A stretch of 64,000 nucleotides of DNA from a bacterium (GTDB lineage Bacteria; Bacillota_I; Bacilli_A; RF39; UBA660). Below are positions 32,873 to 43,370 of the stretch, piece by piece. The stretch's first letter is position 1, and the number at the start of each line of letters is the position of its first letter. The translations under genes were made by a program, and so were the position numbers. The notes under the pieces were generated by a model. The model did not search any database and was not told the origin of the DNA. It worked only from the letters and a program-made list of their open reading frames with translations. The stretch lies in assembly GCA_004563275.1 (NCBI GenBank), contig SFSZ01000004.1:1-64000 (forward strand), given 5' to 3'.

Positions 32873-33292
32873 ATGGCTAGATTAAATGTTTATTTTTCTC
32901 ATTCAACTAAATTTGATTATAATAATACTTTATATAAGAAAATTCTATCAAGTCCCATCTGTCTATCTCAAAATCTAATTTTACCAATGACAGATGAAAA
33001 TAAAACTAAATATATAAAAGATTTAATTAATAAAGCTGATATTATCGTCGTAGAATTATCAAAACCTAACTTTTGGCATAAACTAGAATTAAAATGGATT
33101 TTAAAAGCAAATAAACCAACACTATATTTATCAAATGATAATATCTTACCTAAAACATATAAGAAGTTAGTACCAAATTTCACTTTAACAGATGACAATA
33201 ATACATACATAAATTTAATTGAAAACTTTATAAAGCAAAATCTAGCGTTAAAAGAACCAAAAGATGCACCTCAAGTATTAGGTGAAATTTAA
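32873..33292 (+). CDS. Rossmann-like protein, possibly deoxyribosyltransferase-fold
   Basis: A 139-residue protein with an alternating alpha/beta pattern: NVYFSHSTKFDY at the start, ADIIVVELSKPNFWHKLEL in the middle and KPTLYLS. This looks like the nucleoside 2-deoxyribosyltransferase/TIR-like fold, but the catalytic residues cannot be assigned. AGGTGATA precedes ATG, and TATAAT lies about 26 bases upstream. It is monocistronic. Confidence 0.55.
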   Translation: MARLNVYFSHSTKFDYNNTLYKKILSSPICLSQNLILPMTDENKTKYIKDLINKADIIVVELSKPNFWHKLELKWILKANKPTLYLSNDNILPKTYKKLVPNFTLTDDNNTYINLIENFIKQNLALKEPKDAPQVLGEI

Positions 33293-33331
33293 GATAGGCC
33301 AATATCTAAAAGGCTTTATCAACATTTTTTC

Positions 33332-33360
33332 TTTACAAAAAACTAATAAAAGTGTATAAT
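33332..33360 (+). promoter_or_regulatory. Promoter of the rimP-nusA-infB operon
   Basis: TTTACA, a 17-base spacer and TATAAT. A hairpin GTGGG/CCCAC followed by TTTTA (33377-33400) lies in the short leader and may attenuate the operon. Confidence 0.75.
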
Positions 33361-33418
33361 ATATTTACAGATTTAAGTGGGCAGAATATTCCCACTTTTA
33401 TTATTGTATAGGAGGTAT

Positions 33419-33670
33419 ATGCAAAAGACTTTGGATGAAATTAGAGACCTTATTGAAGGCCCTATGAAAGAAATGGATATTTCAATTTGTAGTATTGATT
33501 ATGTTATTGAAAACAATTATCCCTTTTTAAAAATTGTTCTTGATAAAGTAAATGGTATTGATTTAGATACTATTGTTGAAGCTACAAATGTAATTAATCC
33601 AATTCTTGACAAACATGACTTAATAAAAGAAGAATATATACTTGATATATCAAGTAAAGAAAGAGGATAA
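33419..33670 (+). CDS. rimP: Ribosome maturation factor RimP, N-terminal domain only
   Basis: An 83-residue protein matching only the N-terminal domain of RimP (ends YILDISSKERG, where full-length proteins read LDISSPGLDRPL and continue for another 60-70 residues). RimP assists 30S maturation. The position directly ahead of nusA is the standard one. ATG 33419 follows AGGAGG; the in-frame ATG at 33377 lies within the leader hairpin. Loss of the SH3-like C-terminal domain may be a lineage trait. Confidence 0.8.
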   Translation: MQKTLDEIRDLIEGPMKEMDISICSIDYVIENNYPFLKIVLDKVNGIDLDTIVEATNVINPILDKHDLIKEEYILDISSKERG

Positions 33671-33672
33671 TT

Positions 33673-34791
33673 ATGGACGGAAAAGAATTTATAAAAGCCT
33701 TAAAAAACATTACAGCTGAAAAGGGAATCAGTGAAGACGTAGTATTTGAAGGCATGGAACAAGCATTAATAACTGCGTATAAAAAGAATTTTAATTCAAA
33801 AACTAATGTAAGAGTTGATATTAATAGAGAAACTGGAGAAATTAAAGTATATTCATATTTAATTGTTGTAGACGATTACATTGAAGGTGAAGAAATTGTT
33901 GATGAAGAAGGAAACATCACATATACAGAACCAGAAATCAATGAAGATGCTCAAATTCTTTTAGAAGATGCTCAAAAAATAGTACCAGGAATTAAAGTAG
34001 GAGAAACAATTGAAGAAGAAGTAACTCCTCATGATTTCGGTAGAGTAGCAGCATCAACTGCTAAACAAGTATTAACTCAAAAAATTAGAGAAGCAGAAAA
34101 AAATAGTATAATTGAAGAATTTGCTGGTAAACAAGATGAAATAATGGTTGGCTTATTAGCAATGGAAGACAATAAAAACTATTACATTGATTTAGGCAGA
34201 ACCAGAGGCATCTTACCTAAAACAGAAATGATCCCAGGAGAAGAAGTTAAAATGGGTTCATCAATTAAAGTATATTTACAAAAAATTGAATCAACACCAA
34301 AAGGACCACTTATTTTATGTTCAAGAAAAAATAGTGGATTTGTAAAGAGATTATTTGAAATTGAAATTCCTGAATTACAAGACGGAACTTTAGTTCTTTA
34401 TAACGTAGCTCGTGAACCAGGAGTAAGAAGCAAAGTAGCTGTTTATTCAACTAATCCTCAAATCGATCCAATCGGAACATGCATTGGTGAAAAAGGTTCA
34501 AGAATCGCCAGCATCTTAGCAGAATTAAATGGTGAAAAAGTTGATCTAATCAAATATGATGAAGACGAAAGTACATTTATTGCTAACGCCTTAAGTCCAG
34601 CTCAAAATGTAATTGTAAACATTATTGACAATACAAAGACAAGAGAAGCACTAGCAATTGTAAACGATGAAAACCTATCATTAGCCATTGGTAAAAAAGG
34701 AATCAATATTAAATTAGCTAGTAAATTAACAAGATTTAGAATCAATGTTAAAACTTTAGAACAAGTAACTAAAGAGGGAAATGAAAACTAG
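33673..34791 (+). CDS. nusA: Transcription factor NusA
   Basis: RNA polymerase-binding elongation and termination factor, 372 residues as in Bacillus. It has the NusA N-terminal domain, an S1 domain (about 135-200) and two KH domains, with CIGEKGSRIASI and LAIGKKGINIKLAS. There is no acidic C-terminal extension. It starts two bases after rimP and overlaps rnpM by 11 bases. Confidence 0.96.
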   Translation: MDGKEFIKALKNITAEKGISEDVVFEGMEQALITAYKKNFNSKTNVRVDINRETGEIKVYSYLIVVDDYIEGEEIVDEEGNITYTEPEINEDAQILLEDAQKIVPGIKVGETIEEEVTPHDFGRVAASTAKQVLTQKIREAEKNSIIEEFAGKQDEIMVGLLAMEDNKNYYIDLGRTRGILPKTEMIPGEEVKMGSSIKVYLQKIESTPKGPLILCSRKNSGFVKRLFEIEIPELQDGTLVLYNVAREPGVRSKVAVYSTNPQIDPIGTCIGEKGSRIASILAELNGEKVDLIKYDEDESTFIANALSPAQNVIVNIIDNTKTREALAIVNDENLSLAIGKKGINIKLASKLTRFRINVKTLEQVTKEGNEN

Positions 34792-35035
34792 AAAAATACC
34801 TATGCGTATGTGCATAGTATCTAAAGAAAAATTACCAAAGCAAGAACTAATTAGAGTAGTATGCTCTGATGGAAAAGTTAATATTGATTTAACTGGAAAA
34901 CAAAATGGCAAAGGTTGTTATTTAAAAAAGGATGCTGAAATAATTGAAACAGCAAGAAAGAAAAAAATCTTAAATCATATATTTGAAATGGATGTAAATA
35001 ATGAAATATATGATGAATTATTAAAATTATTATAG
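34781..35035 (+). CDS. rnpM: RNase P modulator RnpM (YlxR)
   Basis: An 84-residue DUF448 protein with RMCIVSKEKLPKQELIRV and GRGCYL-like KGCYLKKD. YlxR/RnpM binds the RNase P RNA. It overlaps nusA. The L7Ae-like YlxQ gene that often follows is absent. Confidence 0.9.
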   Translation: MKTRKIPMRMCIVSKEKLPKQELIRVVCSDGKVNIDLTGKQNGKGCYLKKDAEIIETARKKKILNHIFEMDVNNEIYDELLKLL

Positions 35036-35050
35036 AAAGAGGTGACTCTT

Positions 35051-37153
35051 ATGAGTATTAGAGATTATGCAAACGAAATGAATTTTACAATTCAAGAAGT
35101 ATTAAATCAATGTAAGGAATTAGGTATTAAAGCAAATGATGGAAATTTCATGTTATCAGATGATGACATCATAATGCTAGATAATTCAATGAATTTAATT
35201 AGTACTGATAGTGAAGCAAATTTTGATGATATCGATGCTCTAGATGATGCTGTAGATGAAATTTTAGGAGACCAAAAGGACTATACAGTAAAAAAACAAA
35301 AATTAAAAAAGAAAAATAATCAAAATAATAAAGATAATAATGATTATTTAAAAAAGAAAAAAGCAATGTATAAAAATAAAACTAAACTAGCTAATAATGT
35401 TGCTGATGAAAATATTGTTGTTTATGAAGAAGGAATGACAGTAGGCAAATTAGCTGAAAGTTTAGGAATAAACAATGCTGAAATAATTAAAAAATTAATG
35501 AGTTTAGGAACAATGCTAAATTTAAATCAAACAATTGATTTTGAAACAGCTGAAATTCTAACTCTTGATTATGGTAAAACCTTAAAGAAAAGTGAAACTC
35601 AAGATATCACTAATTTTGAAGAATATGAAATTGTTGATAATGCTGAAGACTTAGTAGATAGACCCCCAGTAATTACTGTTATGGGACATGTTGACCATGG
35701 TAAAACAACTCTTTTAGATTATATTAGAAATTCTAATGTAGCTGAAGGAGAAGCTGGTGGTATCACTCAAGCAATCGGTGCATATCAAATAACATACAAA
35801 GATAAAAAAATAACATTTATAGATACCCCAGGACATGCTGCATTTACGGAAATGCGTGCTAGAGGTGCTAGTGTAACTGATATTGTAATTATCGTAGTAG
35901 CAGCTGATGATGGTGTAATGCCTCAAACCAAAGAAGCAATCGATCATGCCTTATCAGCAAATGTTCCCATTGTAGTAGCAGTTAATAAAATGGATAAAGC
36001 CGATGCTAGACCAGATAAAATAATGGAAGAAATGGCAGCTTTAAATGTTACTCCAGAAGCATGGGGTGGCGATATTCCATTTGTTAATATTTCTGCTAAA
36101 ACCGGAATGGGAATTGATGATTTACTAGAAACAGTAGCTACAATTGCCGAAGTAAGAGAACTAAAAGCAAACCCAAATAGATATGCAATTGGTACTGTTA
36201 TTGAATCAAGAATCGATAAAAATATCGGTGGGGTAGCTAGCTTATTAATTCAAAATGGTACATTAAGATTAGGAGATTATGTAGTAGTTGGAACTACTCA
36301 TGGTCGTATCAGAACCCTAAGAAATGATAAAGGTGAAAATATCATTAGTGCTGGACCAAGTACTCCAGTTGAAATAACTGGTTTAAATGATAATCCATCT
36401 GCTGGTGATAAATTTATGGCTTTCGAAACTGAAAAACAAGCTCGTGAAGTAGCTGAAAAGAGATTAATCGCTTCTAAAAACAAATCACAAAAGAAAGAAG
36501 TAGTATCATTTGAAGATTTATTTAACAAAATTCAAAGTGGAGTTAAAGAAATCAATGTTGTCTTAAAATGTGATGTTAGAGGTTCCGAAGAAGCAGTTAA
36601 AAACTCACTTGAAAAAATCGACGTTGAAGGCGTTAAAATTAAAGTTATCAGAAGTGGAATTGGAACTATTACCGAAAGCGATATCGTTTTAGCAAATGCT
36701 TCAAATGCTATCGTAATTGGCTTTAATGTTATTCCATCAGCAATAACTAAAGAAGTAGCAAAACGTTACAACGTAGAAATTAGACTATATCAAATAATCT
36801 ATAAATTAGTTGAAGAAATGGAAGCAGCCATGAAAGGTATGTTAGATCCAGAATATGAAGAAAAAGTTACTGGCAATGCTGAAGTTAAAAAATTATTTAA
36901 ATTTAGTAAAGTTGGAACAATCGCTGGTGTAATCGTAACATCAGGACTAATTAAAAATAAATCTCAAGTAAGAATTATCAGAGATGGAGTAATTATTTAT
37001 GACGGCGTAATATCTTCATTACAAAGAGAAAAAGATACAGTTAAAGAAGTTAAAAATGGTTTTGAATGTGGAATCACAATTGAAAACTTTAATGATATTA
37101 AAGAAAAAGATGTATTCGAAACCTATGAAATGGTAGAGGTGAAAAGAGCATGA
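35051..37153 (+). CDS. infB: Translation initiation factor IF-2
   Basis: GTPase that brings initiator tRNA to the ribosome, 700 residues. An IF2_N domain, a Lys/Asn-rich linker (about 75-115) and a second IF2_N domain precede the G domain with [21 protein letters not shown] and NKMDKAD. Domains II-IV complete the chain. ATG 35051 is five bases from GAGGTGA; an in-frame GTG at 35042 overlaps that site. The stop overlaps rbfA. Confidence 0.96.
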   Translation: MSIRDYANEMNFTIQEVLNQCKELGIKANDGNFMLSDDDIIMLDNSMNLISTDSEANFDDIDALDDAVDEILGDQKDYTVKKQKLKKKNNQNNKDNNDYLKKKKAMYKNKTKLANNVADENIVVYEEGMTVGKLAESLGINNAEIIKKLMSLGTMLNLNQTIDFETAEILTLDYGKTLKKSETQDITNFEEYEIVDNAEDLVDRPPVITVMGHVDHGKTTLLDYIRNSNVAEGEAGGITQAIGAYQITYKDKKITFIDTPGHAAFTEMRARGASVTDIVIIVVAADDGVMPQTKEAIDHALSANVPIVVAVNKMDKADARPDKIMEEMAALNVTPEAWGGDIPFVNISAKTGMGIDDLLETVATIAEVRELKANPNRYAIGTVIESRIDKNIGGVASLLIQNGTLRLGDYVVVGTTHGRIRTLRNDKGENIISAGPSTPVEITGLNDNPSAGDKFMAFETEKQAREVAEKRLIASKNKSQKKEVVSFEDLFNKIQSGVKEINVVLKCDVRGSEEAVKNSLEKIDVEGVKIKVIRSGIGTITESDIVLANASNAIVIGFNVIPSAITKEVAKRYNVEIRLYQIIYKLVEEMEAAMKGMLDPEYEEKVTGNAEVKKLFKFSKVGTIAGVIVTSGLIKNKSQVRIIRDGVIIYDGVISSLQREKDTVKEVKNGFECGITIENFNDIKEKDVFETYEMVEVKRA

Positions 37154-37497
37154 GTAATATTAAATTAGAACGCATTGCTTCTCAAATAGTTAGAGAATTA
37201 TCTTCAATATTTTATGAAGAAGTACACAATGAAATTCTAAAAAATGTTACCATCATAGATGCAAGAGTAACTAACGACTTAAGCCTAGCAAAAGTATATT
37301 ATACCTTTCTAGGAGACTATGACAAAGTTACCATTGCTGCAGAACTTAAAAATGCATCATCATTTTTAAGAACAGAATTAGCAAAAAGAATGGATTTAAG
37401 AACAACTCCAGAACTAAGATTCGTCTATGATGAATCAACTGAATATGGAGAACATATCGATGAAATAATCGAAGAAATCCATAATGAAAACAAATAA
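37150..37497 (+). CDS. rbfA: Ribosome-binding factor A
   Basis: A 115-residue KH-like 30S maturation factor with opening ERIASQIVRELSSIF and ARVTNDLSLAKVYYTFLG. It overlaps infB by four bases and truB by 14, so the operon is tightly coupled. Confidence 0.95.
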   Translation: MSNIKLERIASQIVRELSSIFYEEVHNEILKNVTIIDARVTNDLSLAKVYYTFLGDYDKVTIAAELKNASSFLRTELAKRMDLRTTPELRFVYDESTEYGEHIDEIIEEIHNENK

Positions 37498-38335
37498 TAT
37501 GCACGGTGCAATAATTGTTAATAAAGCCCCTAATATGACCAGTAGAGATGTTATTAATATCTTAAATAAAAAATTTAATACAAAATCTATTGGTCATACA
37601 GGTACGCTTGATCCAATTGCCGAAGGAGTATTAGTATGTTTAATTGGTAAATATACCAAACTAACTGATATTCTTATAAATCATGATAAAGAATACATTG
37701 CTTCCTTCAAATTAGGCATCCTGACAGATACCTTGGATATAACAGGTAAAATTTTAAAAGAAGAAAAAGTTAACTTAACTAAGGAGGAAATTCAAAAAAC
37801 AATTCTTTCATTTAAAGGAACCTATAACCAAGAAGTACCAATTTATTCAGCAGTTAAAATAAATGGTAAAAAGTTATATGAATATGCCCGTAATAATGAA
37901 GAAATAACCCTTCCTAAAAGAGAAGTTAATATCTATGATATAGAATTATTAAATATAGATAACGAATGTTTAACCATTAAAACCAAAGTATCTAAAGGAA
38001 CCTATATAAGAAGCTTAATCAGAGACATTGGTTTAAAATTAAATACTAATGCAACCATGACAAAATTAATAAGAACTAAATTAGATAAATTTACGATTGA
38101 AGAATCCTATACCCTAGAAGATATTCAAAATGATAATTATAAAATATTATCTCTAGAAGATTTAATTGATTTAGACACTATTAATATAAATGAAGATATG
38201 TTATTTAAAATAAAAAATGGTCAAATAATAGATTATCAAACAAATAAATATATTTTATATAAGTATAATAATCAAAATATTGCTTTATATAAACCATATC
38301 AAAATAATAAAATTAAACCATTTATCATGTTTTAA
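37484..38335 (+). CDS. truB: tRNA pseudouridine-55 synthase
   Basis: Makes pseudouridine 55 in the T-loop of tRNAs. The catalytic aspartate lies in GHTGTLDPIAEGVL, and KGTYIRSLIRDIG is conserved later. At 283 residues it has the core and a short C-terminal domain. It is the last gene of the nusA operon. Confidence 0.95.
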   Translation: MKTNNMHGAIIVNKAPNMTSRDVINILNKKFNTKSIGHTGTLDPIAEGVLVCLIGKYTKLTDILINHDKEYIASFKLGILTDTLDITGKILKEEKVNLTKEEIQKTILSFKGTYNQEVPIYSAVKINGKKLYEYARNNEEITLPKREVNIYDIELLNIDNECLTIKTKVSKGTYIRSLIRDIGLKLNTNATMTKLIRTKLDKFTIEESYTLEDIQNDNYKILSLEDLIDLDTININEDMLFKIKNGQIIDYQTNKYILYKYNNQNIALYKPYQNNKIKPFIMF

Positions 38336-38364
38336 TTGACAAAATCAAACTTTAAGAATATAAT
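38336..38364 (+). promoter_or_regulatory. Consensus promoter of the ileS T-box
   Basis: TTGACA, a 17-base spacer and TATAAT. The -35 starts directly at the base after the truB stop. Confidence 0.85.
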
Positions 38365-38370
38365 GAAATA

Positions 38371-38590
38371 CATAAAGCAATTGATGAAGACGTCAAAATA
38401 TAAAGGTATTTAGAGAGCTTACATAATGGTGAAAGTAAGTATACTGGTTATTTTGTAGATCACTTCTGATGTGATTATCCGATAAAGGTAATCCGAATAA
38501 CTCACGTTAAGAGTAAGAGAATGAATACGTTCATAAACTAAGGTGGTACCACGGTAACGCGTCCTTAGACTTATGAACTTTTTTTATTTT
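38371..38590 (+). promoter_or_regulatory. T-box leader, tRNA-Ile
   Basis: A full-length T-box. Stem I has GAGAG and GGTGAAAG loops and an ATC (Ile) specifier in TAGATCACTTCTG. The T-box core AAGGTGGTACCACGG (38540-38554) lies within the antiterminator. The terminator GTTCATAA...TTATGAAC with seven T follows. Uncharged tRNA-Ile would stabilise the antiterminator and switch ileS on. Confidence 0.95.
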
Positions 38591-38604
38591 AAGGAGGAAA
38601 GAAA

Positions 38605-41325
38605 ATGGATTATAAAGAAACACTTTTAATGCCAAAAACAGAATTTCAAATGAAAGGTAATTTACCTGAAAATGAAGCAATTCAAAGAGCAAAATGGGAA
38701 AAAATGGACCTTTATAACAAAGTAAGAGAAAAAAATAAAGGAAGAAAACCTTTCGTATTACATGATGGACCCCCATATGCCAATGGATCAATTCATATCG
38801 GACATGCTATGAATAAAATTTTGAAAGATTTTGTTAATAGATATGCCATGATGAGTGGAAGAGATATGATTTATATTCCTGGATGGGATACTCATGGACT
38901 TCCAATTGAACAAGCAGTAACTAATAGTGGAGTAGACAGAAAATCATTAAGTAAAGCTGAATTCAGAAATATATGTGAAGAATATGCTAAAAAACAAATT
39001 GCTACCCAGATGGAAGGATTTAAAAAATTAAATGTTTTAGCAGACTGGGATAACTATTATGCAACCTTCCAACATGAATTAGAAGCAAAACAAATTGAAG
39101 TATTCGCTACAATGGCTAAAAAAGGACTAATCTTTAAAGGAATGAAACCAGTTTATTGGTCACCATCATCAGAATCTGCCTTAGCTGAAGCTGAAATCGA
39201 ATATAAAGATAGAACAGATGCATCAATCTTTGTTGCATTCCCTGTTGAAGAAGGTAACGAATATGTTCAAAAAGGTGATAACCTAGTTATCTGGACAACA
39301 ACACCTTGGACATTACCTGGAAATACCGCTATCGCTGTTGGAGCTGATTTTGACTACGTAAAAGTAGAAGTAGACGGTAAAAACTATGTAGTAGCAAGTA
39401 TGTTATTAGATAGCCTTAAAAATGACTTTAAATGGGAAAATGTTAAAGTATTAGAAACCTTCTTAGGAAGTAAATTAGAAGGAGTTAAATATCATCACGT
39501 ATTTATGGATCGTATTAGTCCAGTTGTTCTAGGTGATGAAGTAACATTAGATGCTGGTACTGGTTTAGTACATACTGCTCCAAGTTATGGTGATGCCGAT
39601 TTTATCTTAGGTAAAAAATATAACCTAGAAATGGTATTCGGTATCGATGATGATGGTAAATTAAATAAAGAATCTGGAGAATTTGCAGGATTATACTTTG
39701 AAGATGCTAATAAAGCTGTTATTACAAAATTAAATGAATTAGGTGTCTTATTATGCGTTAAGAGTATTACCCACTCATATCCACATGACTGGAGAACTAA
39801 AAAACCAGTAGTATTTAGAGCTACTGCTCAATGGTTCTGTTCAATTGCTCCAATTAAAGATGAAATCTTAAATGAAATTGAAAATAACATTAAATGGCAT
39901 CCAGAATGGGGTAAAGTAAGATTACACAACATGATTGAAGGCCGTGGTGACTGGTGTATTTCTAGACAAAGAGTTTGGGGAGTACCACTACCAATTTTCT
40001 ATAACGAAGATGGTTCACCAATTTTAGATTATGATGTAATGATGCATGTTGCTGATTTATTTAGAGAACATGGTTCAAATTATTGGTTTGAAAAAGATGC
40101 CAAAGACCTATTACCTGAAGGTTATACTAACCCAGCAAGTCCAAATGGTAAATTCACAAAAGAACAAGACATTATGGACGTATGGTTTGATTCAGGAACA
40201 ACACATACCGGCGTTTTATGTGCAAGAGGTTTAGATTATCCTGCAGACGTTTATTTAGAAGGATCAGACCAATATCGTGGATGGTTCAACTCATCATTAA
40301 TTTGTGGAGTAGCAATGCATGGACAAAGCCCATATAAAGAATGTATCTCTCACGGATTTACCCTAGATGCTAAAGGCAATAAAATGTCAAAGAGTTTAGG
40401 AAACGGAATTGACCCACTAGAAGAAATTAAAAAACGTGGTGCCGACGTTCTAAGATTATGGGTATCATCAACTGACTATACAGAAGATGTTAGAATAGGT
40501 GATGAAATCTTAAAACAAGTTCAAGAAAGTTATCGTAAAATTAGAAATACTTATAAATTTATGTTAGGTAACCTAAATAACTTTGATCCATCAAAAGATG
40601 CTGTTAAATATGAAGATATGTTACCATATGATAAATATATGATGAATGAATTATCTAACTATGTTAAAGATATCAAATCATATTATGAAAAATATGAATA
40701 TCAAAATGTTTATAAAACAACAAATAACTTTATAACATTTAAATTATCTAATTTCTATTTAGATTTTACTAAAGATATTCTATACATTGAAAAAGAAGAT
40801 TCACTAGTAAGAAGAAGTGTTCAAACAGTTCTATATAATATCCTTAAAGATTTAGTAGTATTACTTGCACCAATCTTACCATATACATCAGAAGAAGTTT
40901 ATAGATTTATTCCTGGTGAAAAACTAGAAAGCGTTCATTTAAATGACATGCCAGAAGCACCAACTTATGAATTTGATTCAAAATTATGGGAATTATTCTT
41001 CGATGTTAAAGATGATGTATTTAAAGCTCTAGAAGAAGCTAGAAACGAAAAAGTAATTGGTTCATCTCTAGAAGCTGAAGTAAAACTAAACTTAGGCGAA
41101 AAATATAAACCAGTTAGGGAACAATTAGAAAAATATTTACATCAATTATTAATTGTTTCAAAAGTTGAATTTACTGATGATGAAACCTTGCCTAAAGCTT
41201 CAACAATTAGAGTAGAAGTATTAAAGAGTAATGGTCAAAAATGTAATAGATGCTGGAACTATGTTGATGAACTAGATGGTGATATTTGTCATAGATGTTC
41301 AGAAATCTTAAAAGAAACAAAATAA
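38605..41325 (+). CDS. ileS: Isoleucyl-tRNA synthetase
   Basis: Class I synthetase of 906 residues. The HIGH motif is GSIHIGHAMNK and KMSKS is exact (GNKMSKSLGNG). The editing domain and the C-terminal zinc finger (CNRCW...CHRCSEI) are present, which fits the bacterial type-1 enzyme. AAGGAGG precedes the ATG. It is controlled by the T-box upstream. Confidence 0.97.
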   Translation: MDYKETLLMPKTEFQMKGNLPENEAIQRAKWEKMDLYNKVREKNKGRKPFVLHDGPPYANGSIHIGHAMNKILKDFVNRYAMMSGRDMIYIPGWDTHGLPIEQAVTNSGVDRKSLSKAEFRNICEEYAKKQIATQMEGFKKLNVLADWDNYYATFQHELEAKQIEVFATMAKKGLIFKGMKPVYWSPSSESALAEAEIEYKDRTDASIFVAFPVEEGNEYVQKGDNLVIWTTTPWTLPGNTAIAVGADFDYVKVEVDGKNYVVASMLLDSLKNDFKWENVKVLETFLGSKLEGVKYHHVFMDRISPVVLGDEVTLDAGTGLVHTAPSYGDADFILGKKYNLEMVFGIDDDGKLNKESGEFAGLYFEDANKAVITKLNELGVLLCVKSITHSYPHDWRTKKPVVFRATAQWFCSIAPIKDEILNEIENNIKWHPEWGKVRLHNMIEGRGDWCISRQRVWGVPLPIFYNEDGSPILDYDVMMHVADLFREHGSNYWFEKDAKDLLPEGYTNPASPNGKFTKEQDIMDVWFDSGTTHTGVLCARGLDYPADVYLEGSDQYRGWFNSSLICGVAMHGQSPYKECISHGFTLDAKGNKMSKSLGNGIDPLEEIKKRGADVLRLWVSSTDYTEDVRIGDEILKQVQESYRKIRNTYKFMLGNLNNFDPSKDAVKYEDMLPYDKYMMNELSNYVKDIKSYYEKYEYQNVYKTTNNFITFKLSNFYLDFTKDILYIEKEDSLVRRSVQTVLYNILKDLVVLLAPILPYTSEEVYRFIPGEKLESVHLNDMPEAPTYEFDSKLWELFFDVKDDVFKALEEARNEKVIGSSLEAEVKLNLGEKYKPVREQLEKYLHQLLIVSKVEFTDDETLPKASTIRVEVLKSNGQKCNRCWNYVDELDGDICHRCSEILKETK

Positions 41326-41356
41326 AAAAGTGATTAACAAAGAATCACTTTTTTTC
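41324..41356. terminator. Bidirectional terminator after ileS
   Basis: AAAAAAGTGATT/AATCACTTTTTT with a 7-nt loop, also serving the converging gene at 41345, whose stop lies inside. Confidence 0.85.
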
Positions 41357-42322
41357 ATATCCAAAATCAATATCCTCATTAGCAAATTTCTTATCATTAC
41401 TTATATCAGCTATTGTATCATCAACAATTTCTTTACTTCTTTCATATTCTTTATCTTCATCCGAATGACGAAAATTAGCAGCAATATCATTAACTTCATC
41501 TCTAAGATCTTCTAAAGCACTTTCATCTAAAAGTAATAAACTTGCCTTAAATTCAGCTAATAAAATATTAAAATTAATTAGTTCATCTGGATCATCTAAA
41601 TCAGCATCAGAATAATCTAATAAAACTCCAGCTACCATACAGGCATTATCTAATCCTCTAATACTATGAACATAACTAATAAAATCATCAGAAACTCCAG
41701 GATATGTTTTAATAATTTTTTTATCAAAATCTCTTTTTATTCTTCTAAAACCATTATTACAAAATTCTGTTTCAATTAAAGGAGTAACAAAAGACATTAT
41801 ATTCCTTGCACTAGTATATTCTATAGGGGCATCATCCATAAATTGATCTAAAAACGAAACCGTTCTATAATTAATTTCCTGAGCATCCATTACCCAAGCA
41901 TCATGTAAGAAGTCCATATTATTTTTACCATCAGCCAAAGATAACAAATCTTCATCAACATCATTTAAAAAATAATTATCATCCATTAATGCTATTAAAT
42001 GTAATTTGCTAATAATCCTATACTGCTTAATTTCTTTTTCATCAGCATCAATAGTTACACTAGTAGCAGCCTCTAAAGACTTATCAGAACGTCTAGTTAA
42101 ATATCCAACCGCCTTACAAGCTTCCTTTAAATCTCTCATAAAATATTTATATAATTCTAATTCTCTATCTCTTAACAAACATAGTTTTTCTAAAGTATCT
42201 TTAAATTCAGATGTATTTTTTTTATTATTATTCTCTAAATCAGTTAAATCACCATAAACATCAAAAATATCTTCTGTAATTTTACAAATGGCGTCTAATA
42301 TTTTAAGTGTAGCAAATTTCAT
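41345..42322 (-). CDS. Hypothetical protein, paralogue of its neighbour (copy B)
   Basis: A 325-residue acidic, helical, soluble protein of unknown function. The opening LKILDAICKITEDIFDVYGD resembles the start of the upstream neighbour (ILNRLAEISFKIFDVYKELV). Both continue with a run of Lys/Asn and a Leu-rich helix, so they are tandem duplicates. The C-terminus is strongly charged. It starts eight bases after its neighbour ends, behind AGGAG. Confidence 0.6.
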   Translation of the reverse strand: MKFATLKILDAICKITEDIFDVYGDLTDLENNNKKNTSEFKDTLEKLCLLRDRELELYKYFMRDLKEACKAVGYLTRRSDKSLEAATSVTIDADEKEIKQYRIISKLHLIALMDDNYFLNDVDEDLLSLADGKNNMDFLHDAWVMDAQEINYRTVSFLDQFMDDAPIEYTSARNIMSFVTPLIETEFCNNGFRRIKRDFDKKIIKTYPGVSDDFISYVHSIRGLDNACMVAGVLLDYSDADLDDPDELINFNILLAEFKASLLLLDESALEDLRDEVNDIAANFRHSDEDKEYERSKEIVDDTIADISNDKKFANEDIDFGYEKK

Positions 42323-42330
42323 AAATTCTC

Positions 42331-43290
42331 CTAGAAATCCTTAGTAGTATCTAAATCAGAATTAAATAACTTTTTCTTAGCTTCAGTTAATTTAATTGCT
42401 TCAAGTAAAGTATCCTTAGCTAATTCATCTACAGGTTTACACGAAAGAGTAGCAAAATAAATAGTTTTTAAATCATCATCATCTAAATAAAGTAGGGCAC
42501 TTTGAATATCCAATAATATAGATACACTAGAATTATCAATACGACTTTTAAATAAAATTGGTAAACTTTCCTTTATGAATTGAAGAGCTATAAATTCATA
42601 TAATAAAGTCATAATTTCTTCATCAATACCATATTCGTTTTTAACTTCTTCTCTGAGTCTCATTGTATATCCATCAAAACCATTTTTTAAACGATCTTTT
42701 TCAACATCCCTATCAACAAAAGATCTTATATGCTTTCTGTTAACAGTATTAGTAATAAGTTTTTTATCATCAACATCTTTAAAGAAATCATCAGAAAATT
42801 TAAAACTTTTAAGTGTTAAATTAGTTGTAAATCTTTTTTGCAATAACACAAAAATATTAATAACTTCTTTTCTATCAAGATCTTTCATCTGGCTGCATAA
42901 ATAATCAATAAATGGATTATTAATATAAGTAGTTACAATTCCTTCTTGAACACATAATATTTCTAAAGTACTTTGAATTCTTTCTTGAACAATAGTATAA
43001 TCCTTATCTAAATCTATAACATGCAAAGAATTATTAACACTTTGAGCATCGCCTCTTCTTTGATTAAAATAAAAAAGGCATGATGCAGCTAATCCGGGAT
43101 TTTTTCTAAGCTCGTCATAAATTTCTTCTTCATCACTTCTTAAAGTAGCAATCTTATCAATAATAACTTTTCTTAAATTTTTATAATTAGGATCATCTTT
43201 TTTATTAGAATCTAAATCAACTAATTCTTTATATACATCAAATATTTTAAAACTTATTTCAGCTAGTCTATTTAATATAACCTCAACCAT
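42331..43290 (-). CDS. Hypothetical protein, paralogue of its neighbour (copy A)
   Basis: A 319-residue helical soluble protein of unknown function, paired with the gene at 41345. The shared N-terminal pattern is IFDVY-x-[ED]L-x-DL. No signal peptide or membrane helix is visible. GGGAGG precedes the ATG. The two form a small operon of their own beside rpsD, on the same strand but behind its terminator. Confidence 0.6.
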   Translation of the reverse strand: MVEVILNRLAEISFKIFDVYKELVDLDSNKKDDPNYKNLRKVIIDKIATLRSDEEEIYDELRKNPGLAASCLFYFNQRRGDAQSVNNSLHVIDLDKDYTIVQERIQSTLEILCVQEGIVTTYINNPFIDYLCSQMKDLDRKEVINIFVLLQKRFTTNLTLKSFKFSDDFFKDVDDKKLITNTVNRKHIRSFVDRDVEKDRLKNGFDGYTMRLREEVKNEYGIDEEIMTLLYEFIALQFIKESLPILFKSRIDNSSVSILLDIQSALLYLDDDDLKTIYFATLSCKPVDELAKDTLLEAIKLTEAKKKLFNSDLDTTKDF

Positions 43291-43343
43291 ATAAACCTCC
43301 CAAAGTTTCTATATATAATACCATATACTCTTAAAAATTTAAA

Positions 43344-43370
43344 TAAAAAAAGCCACATAAGTGGTTTTTT
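43344..43370 (-). terminator. Terminator of rpsD
   Basis: On the minus strand CCAC-TTAT-GTGG, extended by A/T pairs and one G-T pair, with a long T run. Confidence 0.7.
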
